In this document: one piece after another, positions 1 to 6,197 of the stretch
Position numbering within the stretch: the stretch's first letter is position 1
Layout: each line of letters opens with the position of its first letter
From: an uncultured Eubacteriales bacterium
GTDB taxonomy: Bacteria > Bacillota > Clostridia > Lachnospirales > Lachnospiraceae
NCBI GenBank assembly: GCA_900549105.1
Contig: URND01000031.1
Span: 1-26,394 of the forward strand
Length of the DNA: 26,394 bases
Direction: 5' to 3'
Translations under genes and position numbers: made by a program
Notes under the pieces: model-generated
What the model saw: only the letters and a program-made list of their open reading frames with translations
The model's database searches: none
What the model was told of the DNA's origin: nothing

Positions 1-571
1 AAGCCAGATTACTGCTTGGCTTCTCCGGTTTCTCTTCGAATTCTTTAATATGTCCTGCGTCGTCCGCAACCACAACGCCAAAACGACTGGCTTCTTCCCA
101 AGGAACCGGCATACATGCAATCGTTATCTCTGCATTTCTTGATTTATGGAAATCCAGCATAACCTCATAATCCATCTTATAAATATGGTCACCGCCCAGA
201 ATAAGGACATACTCCGGATTGTAACTTTCAATATATTCAAGATTCTGGAAAATTGCATTCGCCGTGCCGGAATACCAGTCCGCATTCTCACTGCCCTCAT
301 ACGGAGGAAGCAATGTAACGCCGCCGTAATTCCGGTCCAAATCCCACGGAATACCAATTCCAATATGTGTGTTCAACCTTAAATGACGATACTGGGTTAA
401 TACCCCCACCGTGTCAATACCTGAATTAATACAGTTACTCAACGGAAAATCTATGATGCGATATTTACCGCCAAATGCAACTGCAGGCTTGGCTACGTGT
501 GCCGTCAATACTCCCAACCTGCTGCCTTGCCCCCCTGCCAGAAGCATAGCTATCATTTCTTTTTTAACCAC
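1..571 (-). CDS. glgC: Glucose-1-phosphate adenylyltransferase, N-terminal part (runs off left edge)
   Basis: Makes ADP-glucose from ATP and glucose-1-phosphate, the committed step of bacterial glycogen (granulose) synthesis in the cytoplasm. The 190 visible codons read as a GlgC N-terminus. They contain the nucleotide-binding LLAGGQGSRLG loop near residues 10-20, KPAVAFGGKYRIIDFPLSN, the YRHLRLNTHI segment, WYSGTANA (the GTADA-like sugar-nucleotide region), and LILGGDHIYKMDY with the catalytic-site Asp. The final visible segment, FGVV..D, is also typical. I place the start at a GTG (571) because AGAGGTGA sits about 7 bases upstream; an in-frame ATG at 556 is the alternative but lies far from that site. 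The C-terminal half, including the left-handed beta-helix, lies outside the window. The gene is divergent from murC. It could be the GlgD paralogue, but the intact catalytic motifs favour GlgC. Confidence 0.93.
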   Translation of the reverse strand, partial: MVKKEMIAMLLAGGQGSRLGVLTAHVAKPAVAFGGKYRIIDFPLSNCINSGIDTVGVLTQYRHLRLNTHIGIGIPWDLDRNYGGVTLLPPYEGSENADWYSGTANAIFQNLEYIESYNPEYVLILGGDHIYKMDYEVMLDFHKSRNAEITIACMPVPWEEASRFGVVVADDAGHIKEFEEKPEKPSSNLA

Positions 572-605
572 GTAATCACCTCTTGTTGTTCTGTATGATT
601 ATTTA

Positions 606-634
606 ATTATAGCACTTCACGCTTGAATTGTGAA
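606..634 (-). promoter_or_regulatory. Predicted sigma-A promoter of glgC
   Basis: On the minus strand, TTCACA (634-629) and TATAAT (611-606) are separated by 17 bases. A TGC just upstream makes an extended -10 (TGCTATAAT). The predicted transcript starts about 28 bases before the GTG start. Confidence 0.7.
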
Positions 635-802
635 CACTTTTTACTATTTTTTTCCTTTGTGCCCCTAAAAAATGTTCAATATTCCGATTTTTTTCGACAT
701 GGCGCAAAAAATGTCCGTTATTTTTCCACAATTTTTCATTTGTGTTTTTGTGCATATTTATTTTTATCATTTTAGAACCTTTATTTTTTCCCAAAAGCAA
801 GT

Positions 803-808
803 TATAAT
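803..808 (+). promoter_or_regulatory. Probable -10 element for murC
   Basis: A perfect TATAAT lies about 44 bases before the murC ATG. The -35 at the expected spacing (around 780-785, TTTATT) is weak, so this promoter may need an activator or may be misassigned. Confidence 0.45.
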
Positions 809-851
809 ATGTACTTATGAAACATGAATAAAATAAGGAAGTGCAGTTTAT

Positions 852-2231
852 ATGTATAAAATCGACTTTAACCGCCCCATAAAAATTCATTTTATGGGCA
901 TTGGCGGTATCAGCATGAGCGGTCTGGCCGAAGTTCTCCTTGAACGGGGTTTTACCATCACCGGTTCCGATATGAAATCTTCACCGATTACAGAAAAGCT
1001 TGAAAGCCACGGAGCATCCATTGTCTATGGGCAGAAAGCTGAAAATATCACCGATGACATGGATTTGGTTGTCTACACGGCGGCCATTCACCCGGATAAT
1101 CCGGAATTCCAGGCTGTTGTCCAAAAGGGTATCCCTCATATGGACAGGGCGGAGCTGCTCGGGCAGATTATGAGCAACTATAAAAACTCCATCGCCGTAT
1201 CCGGCACCCATGGGAAAACGACAACAACTTCCATGCTTTCTCTGATCATGCTGGCCGGAGCCTGCGACCCCACAATTTCCGTCGGCGGAATTTTAAAGGA
1301 TATTGACGGCAATATCCGTGTCGGCCGCTCCCAGAATTTTATCACCGAAGCCTGCGAATACACCAACAGCTTTCTCAAATTTAATCCGCGCATCGAGTTG
1401 ATTCTGAATGTGGATGCGGACCATCTGGACTTTTTTAAAGATTTGGACGATATCCGCCATTCCTTCCGGCTTTTCGCCGAAAAACTGGATAAGGACGGTA
1501 TTCTGATCATCAACGGAGAAATTCCCGATTTGTCCTACTTCACAGAGGGCCTTCCATGTAAGATCATTACTTACGGCCTCGAAGCCGATGACAGCTATAC
1601 CGCTAAGAACATTTCCTTTGATGAATATGCCTGCGGCAGCTATGATTTATATGTGGACGGGGAGAAACTGGACCATATCACGCTGAATGTCACCGGCCTG
1701 CACAATGTTTCCAACTCTCTTGCCGCCATTGCAGCCGCCAGAGAACTGGGAATACCGATGGAGCATATTAAAGCCGGTCTGATGAACTTTAAGGGGACGG
1801 ACCGTCGATTTGAATACAAGGGGGAAGTGAAGGGCATTACCATCCTGGATGACTATGCCCACCACCCAACAGAAATTGAGGCCACTCTGACAGCCGCCAA
1901 AAACTATCCCCATCGGAAAATATGGTGCGCTTTCCAGCCCCACACCTATACCCGCACCAAGGCTCTTCTGAAGGACTTCGGCAAAGCCCTGTCCCTGGCG
2001 GACCATGTCGTTCTCGCGGACATTTATGCGGCCAGAGAAGCCGATACGGGTGAAATCCACTCCAGAGACTTGCAGGCGGAAATTCAGGCCCACGGCGCAG
2101 CGGCAGACTATTTTTCCACTTTCAAAGAAATCGAAAACTTCTTACTGGAAAACTGCAGCCCGGGCGACCTGGTCATCACCATGGGAGCCGGAGATATTGT
2201 CACTGTCGGTGAAGAACTGTTAAAAAAATAA
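852..2231 (+). CDS. murC: UDP-N-acetylmuramate--L-alanine ligase (MurC)
   Basis: Adds L-alanine to UDP-MurNAc with ATP, the first amino-acid step of peptidoglycan precursor synthesis in the cytoplasm. The 459-residue length is normal for the family. Visible are the N-terminal GIGGISMSGLAE Rossmann motif (residues 16-27), the ATP-binding SGTHGKTTT loop (117-125), the central-domain EACEYTNSF and NVDADHLDFF segments (Mg/substrate site), and DDYAHHPTEI in the C-terminal domain. The ribosome site AAGGAAG lies about 10 bases before ATG. The gene runs alone, divergent from glgC, and is followed by a 377-base gap rich in DnaA boxes before the primosome genes. I see no damage or unusual composition. 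Confidence 0.97.
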   Translation: MYKIDFNRPIKIHFMGIGGISMSGLAEVLLERGFTITGSDMKSSPITEKLESHGASIVYGQKAENITDDMDLVVYTAAIHPDNPEFQAVVQKGIPHMDRAELLGQIMSNYKNSIAVSGTHGKTTTTSMLSLIMLAGACDPTISVGGILKDIDGNIRVGRSQNFITEACEYTNSFLKFNPRIELILNVDADHLDFFKDLDDIRHSFRLFAEKLDKDGILIINGEIPDLSYFTEGLPCKIITYGLEADDSYTAKNISFDEYACGSYDLYVDGEKLDHITLNVTGLHNVSNSLAAIAAARELGIPMEHIKAGLMNFKGTDRRFEYKGEVKGITILDDYAHHPTEIEATLTAAKNYPHRKIWCAFQPHTYTRTKALLKDFGKALSLADHVVLADIYAAREADTGEIHSRDLQAEIQAHGAAADYFSTFKEIENFLLENCSPGDLVITMGAGDIVTVGEELLKK

Positions 2232-2247
2232 AAACCATTTATCCATA

Positions 2248-2294
2248 AAGGGTAAAAAAAGAGGTACACAATTTTATCCACTTTTTTTACCCTT
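2248..2294. repeat. 14-bp perfect inverted repeat downstream of murC
   Basis: The arms AAGGGTAAAAAAAG (2248-2261) and CTTTTTTTACCCTT (2281-2294) are perfect complements with a 19-base loop. Position just after the murC stop suggests a transcription terminator or processing hairpin. The stem is A/T-dominated and no T-run follows it, so it is not a textbook intrinsic terminator. The loop's right edge contains a DnaA-box variant, TTATCCACT (2274-2282). Confidence 0.5.
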
Positions 2295-2325
2295 ATATTA
2301 TTATACTTTCCACCACTTATCCACA

Positions 2326-2373
2326 TTATCCACAGATTTATTAACAATTTCTTCCCTTTAAATCTGTGGATAA
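2326..2373. repeat. 15-bp perfect inverted repeat formed by two opposed DnaA boxes
   Basis: TTATCCACAGATTTA (2326-2340) and TAAATCTGTGGATAA (2359-2373) are exact reverse complements with an 18-base pyrimidine-rich spacer. The symmetry extends six bases beyond each DnaA box. It could fold into a cruciform or RNA hairpin, or present two DnaA boxes facing each other. Confidence 0.85.
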
Positions 2374-2441
2374 CTTTATTTACATAACTTTTTCCACAAC
2401 CCATCGCCAAAACATTCCAAAGCTCCTGATTATTCAAGATA

Positions 2442-2467
2442 TTTCGACATTTCACTGGTTGTCGAAA
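2442..2467. promoter_or_regulatory. Inverted pair of Spo0A-like boxes
   Basis: TTTCGACA (2442-2449) and TGTCGAAA (2460-2467) are perfect inverted arms with a 10-base spacer. Each contains the Spo0A-box core TGTCGAA. Against the B. subtilis consensus TTTGTCGAA, the plus-strand copy matches 8 of 9 and the minus-strand copy 7 of 9. The pair lies between two DnaA-box groups, about 75-95 bases upstream of the predicted -35 of the next operon. Spo0A binding is inferred, not shown. Confidence 0.5.
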
Positions 2468-2519
2468 CATTTAACCTGAAAAGTTATCCACATTATCCAC
2501 ATTGTCCACAGCTTTTCCC

Positions 2520-2532
2520 CCGGGAATCCCGG
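2520..2532. repeat. GC-rich palindrome next to the primosome operon promoter
   Basis: CCGGGA and TCCCGG flank a single central A, making a 13-base palindrome in otherwise A/T-rich sequence. It sits between the DnaA-box triplet (ends 2510) and the predicted -35 (2537). It may be an operator or a GC clamp beside the DnaA boxes. Confidence 0.4.
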
Positions 2533-2536
2533 CCTA

Positions 2537-2565
2537 TTTCCAACTTATTTAAAACATGCTATAAT
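2537..2565 (+). promoter_or_regulatory. Predicted sigma-A promoter of the dnaB/dnaD-like operon
   Basis: TTTCCA (2537-2542) and TATAAT (2560-2565) are 17 bases apart, with TGC directly upstream giving an extended -10. The DnaA-box triplet ends 26 bases before the -35, so bound DnaA could touch RNA polymerase here. Confidence 0.7.
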
Positions 2566-2608
2566 AGATTTCACATGATAAGGCAGTTTATTTTAGGGTG
2601 AATAACTT

Positions 2609-3787
2609 ATGAAATCAATTCAATTACATACCGATATGCCCCGGAATATTACGATGATTCCAAATGAATTTCTCGATCACTATATGTCCGGAGCAAACGG
2701 GGAATTTTTAAAAATTTATCTTTATCTGCTTCGGTGGGCCGGATTTCCTGATGCGGAAATCACCGCAACCTCCATTGCAGACTTTTTTAATATGACCGAA
2801 AACGATGTTAAACGGGCTCTGCGCTTCTGGGAACAGGAAGGGCTCCTTGGCATTGCCTGGGATGGGGACGGCAATATTACCGATATCTGTCTCCGCCCGG
2901 TGACAGCGCCATATGCAGCGGAGCCGTCGGCTCCGATTTCCTACATTAGAGAATCTGCGCCTTCTTCAATGAAAGCGGCCTATGCCGCGGAACCGGCGGC
3001 TCCGGCGCCGGTATCTTTGGCAAATGCAAAAGTTCCGGCCGCCGCGGCGCGCGGAACGGCCGGTTATGAGGTGCCCGCCTACTCCGTCGATGAACTCCAG
3101 TCTTTTATGGAAAATGAAAGCGGAGACCAGCTTTTCTTTATTATTCAGCAATATACGGGAAAGCCCCTCAACCAGAAGGACATGAATACCATCTTATTTT
3201 TCCATAATGAGCTCGGCATGTCCCAGGATTTAATCGAGCATCTTTTTGAATACTGCATTTCCAACGGGCATCGGAAGATGAATTATATCCAGGCTGTAGC
3301 CATTGGGTGGACGGAGGCCGGCATCCACACCGTGGATGAAGCCAAGGCTTACTGCGCTTCCTTCAATCAATTGAATACGGCGGTGATGAACGCCTTCGGC
3401 ATTAAAAACCGTTATCTTTCAGAGGATGAACTGTGTTTTATCCGCCGCTGGAATCAGGAATACCATTTTTCTCAGGAATTAATCGCCGAAGCCTGCAAGC
3501 GGACCATTTTAACGGCCCGCTCAGCCAGCTTCCAGTATGCGGATAAGATTTTAAAGGGCTGGCGTGATAAACAGGTCGGCAGCTTAAAGGACGTCCGGCT
3601 TTTGGATGAGGCCTTCGATAAAGCCCGGACTTCAAAAAGCCAGACATCCGCTGAAAAACAGCCTGCCAGAACACCGTCCGGCAGGAAATCGGCGGCCCGC
3701 TTCCACAATTTCAATCAGCGAAGCTATGATTACAGCAATATGGAAGTGGAACTGGTCCGCAAACTTCAATCAGGAAACGGCAGCTAA
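2609..3787 (+). CDS. DnaD/DnaB-family primosome protein (helicase-loading)
   Basis: Expected to act with the downstream loader to bring replicative helicase to DNA at initiation or restart. The 392 residues show an N-terminal winged-helix DDBH1-like domain (about 1-97, with TATSIADFFNMTENDVKRAL as the recognition-helix region). An Ala/Pro-rich flexible linker follows (98-160), then two DDBH2-like repeats. Each repeat carries the family's aromatic-x3-Ile/Ala-x3-Trp signature: YIQAVAIGW (226-234) and YADKILKGW (310-318). The tail (about 340-392) is basic and probably disordered. One DDBH1 plus two DDBH2 is the layout of B. subtilis DnaB rather than DnaD (one plus one), so this may be a functional DnaB equivalent. 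An AGGGTGA site lies 8 bases before ATG. The gene is followed 24 bases later by the loader, indicating an operon. Confidence 0.88.
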   Translation: MKSIQLHTDMPRNITMIPNEFLDHYMSGANGEFLKIYLYLLRWAGFPDAEITATSIADFFNMTENDVKRALRFWEQEGLLGIAWDGDGNITDICLRPVTAPYAAEPSAPISYIRESAPSSMKAAYAAEPAAPAPVSLANAKVPAAAARGTAGYEVPAYSVDELQSFMENESGDQLFFIIQQYTGKPLNQKDMNTILFFHNELGMSQDLIEHLFEYCISNGHRKMNYIQAVAIGWTEAGIHTVDEAKAYCASFNQLNTAVMNAFGIKNRYLSEDELCFIRRWNQEYHFSQELIAEACKRTILTARSASFQYADKILKGWRDKQVGSLKDVRLLDEAFDKARTSKSQTSAEKQPARTPSGRKSAARFHNFNQRSYDYSNMEVELVRKLQSGNGS

Positions 3788-3811
3788 CCGCGGCAAAAAG
3801 GAGCTATAATT

Positions 3812-4819
3812 ATGCTGAATAATTCACTATATAAAACCATTATGAGGGATTACGACCGGCGGCAGGCGGAGGAAAAGCATCGGCAGGACCTGCGGATTCA
3901 GGAAGTGTATGATAAACTGCCGGCATATGAAATGCTGGAACAGCAGATTGTTTCTCTCTGCGCCGAAGAAGCCCGGAAACGCATCACAAATCCGGCTCCG
4001 AATCCTTCGGAAGCCGGACAGCGGCTTCACGCCCGGATTGAAGAACTGCAAAACCGGCAAAGGGCCCTGCTTCTTTCCGGCGGCTTCCCGGAAGACTATC
4101 TGAAAATCAGATATCACTGTCCGCTGTGCAGAGATACCGGTTTTTCCGGCGGAGATTTATGCGCCTGCTTCCGTCAGGCGGCGGCCCGGAAAATTTACGA
4201 CCAGTCCCGGATTTCCGAGATTCTGGAAAAAGAAAATTTTGATACATTCAATATGGATTATTATTCCGAAGAAAAGGATGCCCGTTTCGGCATCAGCCCG
4301 GCTGCCAATATGAAAATGATCGTATCCCGGTGTCAGACATTCATTGAGAATTTTGACCGGGAATTTGCCAATCTTTTTATTACCGGCAACACCGGGGTCG
4401 GCAAAAGCTTTTTGACCCACTGCATCGCCAGGGAACTTCTCAACGACTCCCGCTCCGTTCTTTATATGACGGCCTTCGATTTAATAGAAGCCTTTGAAGC
4501 CCATACTTTCGGGAATTCGGAGGACGGCGGGGAACATTTTTATGAGGATACCCTGTTCGACTCCATCATGAACTGCGATGCACTGATCATTGATGACCTG
4601 GGCACGGAAACTATCAATAATTTTACGGTTTCCCAACTGTTTTTATGCCTGAACCACCGGCAGGAACACCGCAAGTCAACAATTATATCCACCAATCTTC
4701 CGGTGGAAGCTATTCAGGATATTTATAGCGAGCGTATCTCTTCCCGAATTATCAGCTATTATCATATTTTCCTTATTTTCGGAGAAGATATTCGTATTAA
4801 GATTGCCCGCTCCAGATAA
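3812..4819 (+). CDS. Helicase loader, DnaI/DnaC-type AAA+ ATPase
   Basis: Loads the hexameric replicative helicase onto single-stranded DNA. The 335 residues begin with a helical helicase-binding region, then a zinc-binding cluster with C103, C106, C117 and C119 (CPLC...CAC), as in B. subtilis DnaI. The AAA+ core has Walker A GNTGVGKS (192-199), Walker B LIIDDLG (258-264), sensor-1 region STNL (N295), and an arginine-finger region ERISSRI (307-313). A strong AAAGGAG site precedes ATG, and the gene is 24 bases after the DnaB/DnaD-like gene. The stop codon lies inside a 9-bp inverted repeat (4815-4845). Transposon IstB proteins share the ATPase fold, but the zinc cluster and the primosome neighbour argue for a chromosomal loader. 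Confidence 0.92.
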   Translation: MLNNSLYKTIMRDYDRRQAEEKHRQDLRIQEVYDKLPAYEMLEQQIVSLCAEEARKRITNPAPNPSEAGQRLHARIEELQNRQRALLLSGGFPEDYLKIRYHCPLCRDTGFSGGDLCACFRQAAARKIYDQSRISEILEKENFDTFNMDYYSEEKDARFGISPAANMKMIVSRCQTFIENFDREFANLFITGNTGVGKSFLTHCIARELLNDSRSVLYMTAFDLIEAFEAHTFGNSEDGGEHFYEDTLFDSIMNCDALIIDDLGTETINNFTVSQLFLCLNHRQEHRKSTIISTNLPVEAIQDIYSERISSRIISYYHIFLIFGEDIRIKIARSR

Positions 4820-4845
4820 TGTTCAATTTTTCTGTAAACATTATC
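4815..4845. repeat. 9-bp perfect inverted repeat spanning the loader stop codon
   Basis: GATAATGTT (4815-4823) and AACATTATC (4837-4845) pair around a 13-base loop. No long T-run follows, so it is a weak terminator candidate; RNA processing or an operator for the next promoter are alternatives. Confidence 0.4.
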
Positions 4846-4853
4846 CAACGACT

Positions 4854-4862
4854 TTCGACAAA
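4854..4862 (-). promoter_or_regulatory. Perfect Spo0A-type box adjoining the prs -35
   Basis: Read on the minus strand the sequence is TTTTGTCGAAA, containing a 9-of-9 match to TTTGTCGAA. It ends 4 bases before the -35 of the prs promoter, the spacing at which Spo0A commonly contacts sigma-A in B. subtilis. Function here is inferred. Confidence 0.5.
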
Positions 4863-4866
4863 ATTC

Positions 4867-4896
4867 TTGACAATGAAGATATAAATAGTTCATAAT
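4867..4896 (+). promoter_or_regulatory. Predicted sigma-A promoter of prs
   Basis: A perfect -35 TTGACA (4867-4872) and CATAAT (4891-4896) are 18 bases apart. The leader to the prs start is about 55 bases. Confidence 0.7.
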
Positions 4897-4958
4897 AACT
4901 TATTGGTTATAAAATACAAACTTATTAATAAAAACCATATAAAGTACGGAGGTAAATC

Positions 4959-6140
4959 ATGAGTCAGCTCAACATCGATTTCAAAGAAACCATCCCTGTG
5001 GGTCAATTGGGAATCATCCCTCTGCAAAGCAGTTGGGAGCTTGGCAAAAAAGTCAACGAGTATATTGTTTCCTGGCGCAAGGAACGGGAAAGCGCACACA
5101 GCGGAAACATCCTCTTCGAAAACTACAAGCAGGACACTTACATCATTGATGCAAAATGTTCCCGTTTCGGTTCCGGAGAAGCCAAGGGTACAATTAACGA
5201 ATCCATCCGCGGAAAAGACTTGTATTTAATCGTTGATGTTACCAACTACAATATTCAGTACAAACTGTGCGGACATATAAACCGTATGTCCCCGGATGAC
5301 CACTATTCCGATTTAAAACGTCTGATTGCGGCAGCTTCGGGCAAGGCACGCCGAATCAATGTCATCATGCCTTTCCTGTATGAAAGCCGTCAGCATAAAC
5401 GTACGGCCCGTGAATCTCTCGACTGTGCACTGGCTCTTCAGGAATTGAAGGATATGGGTGTTGAAAACATTATCACCTTTGATGCCCATGACCCTCGTGT
5501 GCAGAATGCGATTCCGATGAGCGGTTTTGAAAGTATTCAGCCAAATTACCAGTTTATCAAGTCCCTCTTCCAATCCGTGGACGATCTGACTGTAGACAGT
5601 GAACATATGATGATTATCAGCCCGGATGAAGGCGCTATGACCCGCGCTGTTTATTATGCAAACGTACTCGGTATCGATATGGGTATGTTCTATAAACGCC
5701 GTGATTATTCCCGGGTTGTCAATGGCCGTAACCCGATTGTTGCCCATGAATTCCTCGGTGCATCCGTTGAGGGAAAAGATGTCCTCATCATTGATGATAT
5801 GATTTCCTCCGGTGAAAGTATGCTGGATACTGCCAGAGAGCTTAAAAAACGTAAGGCCAACCGTGTCTTCGTTGCCTCCACATTCGGTTTGTTCACCAAT
5901 GGACTGGAAGCCTTTGATAAAGCCTATGAAGAAGGCACGATCAGCAGAATTCTGACAACCAACTGCATTTATCAGTCGCCGGAATTACTTTCCAGGCCTT
6001 ATTATGTGAATGTTGATCTGAGCAAATACATTGCTCTCCTGATTGATTCCCTCAATCATGACCATTCCATCAGTGATTTGCTGGACCCAAATGAAAAAAT
6101 TCATAAATTATTAAACAGATATAATAAACATGAGCTGTAA
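4959..6140 (+). CDS. prs: Ribose-phosphate pyrophosphokinase (PRPP synthetase), divergent long form
   Basis: Makes PRPP from ribose-5-phosphate and ATP for nucleotide, histidine, tryptophan and NAD synthesis. The PRPP-binding loop VLIIDDMISSGES (275-287), the FDAHDPRVQNA segment (174-184) and the catalytic YKRRDY (245-250) fit the family. It is atypical. Length is 393 against about 315 residues. The usual ARQDRK catalytic loop is replaced by ESRQHKR (142-148), and the usual DTGGT of the PRPP loop is SSGES. An N-terminal extension of about 50 residues and a C-terminal helical tail are present. GGAGGT lies 8 bases before ATG. The gene has its own promoter with a Spo0A-like box and ends at a bidirectional terminator. 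I take it as the cell's PRPP synthetase, but a regulatory paralogue is possible. Confidence 0.88.
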   Translation: MSQLNIDFKETIPVGQLGIIPLQSSWELGKKVNEYIVSWRKERESAHSGNILFENYKQDTYIIDAKCSRFGSGEAKGTINESIRGKDLYLIVDVTNYNIQYKLCGHINRMSPDDHYSDLKRLIAAASGKARRINVIMPFLYESRQHKRTARESLDCALALQELKDMGVENIITFDAHDPRVQNAIPMSGFESIQPNYQFIKSLFQSVDDLTVDSEHMMIISPDEGAMTRAVYYANVLGIDMGMFYKRRDYSRVVNGRNPIVAHEFLGASVEGKDVLIIDDMISSGESMLDTARELKKRKANRVFVASTFGLFTNGLEAFDKAYEEGTISRILTTNCIYQSPELLSRPYYVNVDLSKYIALLIDSLNHDHSISDLLDPNEKIHKLLNRYNKHEL

Positions 6141-6148
6141 TTGAAACC

Positions 6149-6192
6149 AAAAAGGACATTCTTCAAGAAATCTCTTAAAGGATGTCCTTTTT
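6149..6192. terminator. Bidirectional intrinsic terminator between prs and the yhaN-like gene
   Basis: AAAAAGGACAT (6149-6159) pairs perfectly with ATGTCCTTTTT (6182-6192). The hairpin supplies a T-run on both strands, fitting the two convergent genes that end on either side. Confidence 0.9.
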
Positions 6193-6197
6193 ATAAT

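Larger units (their letters stand above)
572..851. other. AT-rich divergent intergenic region between glgC and murC
   Basis: This 280-base spacer is strongly A/T-rich with T-runs. It holds the glgC promoter (606-634), a Spo0A-like heptamer read on the minus strand (TGTCGAA, 699-693), one DnaA-box variant TTTTCCACA (722-730), and a TATAAT (803-808) that probably belongs to murC. I see no small open frame with a convincing ribosome site. Confidence 0.6.
2274..2510. promoter_or_regulatory. DnaA-box cluster (eight boxes) upstream of the helicase-loader operon
   Basis: Perfect TTATCCACA boxes occur at 2317-2325, 2326-2334, 2484-2492 and 2493-2501 on the plus strand and at 2373-2365 on the minus strand. 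One-mismatch boxes are TTATCCACT (2274-2282), TTTTCCACA (2390-2398) and TTGTCCACA (2502-2510). Two boxes abut at 2317-2334 and three occur at exact 9-base register across 2484-2510. This is the known DnaA 9-mer. Density and tandem layout resemble DnaA-regulated promoters and origin sub-regions. No dnaA gene is in the window. Confidence 0.9.

Noticed and set aside
2232..2608. Possible chromosomal origin (oriC)
   Set aside because: DnaA boxes are abundant, but dnaA, dnaN, recF or rpmH are absent and I see no convincing DnaA-trio run after the box triplet. Marker-frequency or cumulative GC-skew analysis of the whole genome would settle it: a skew minimum here would revive the idea.
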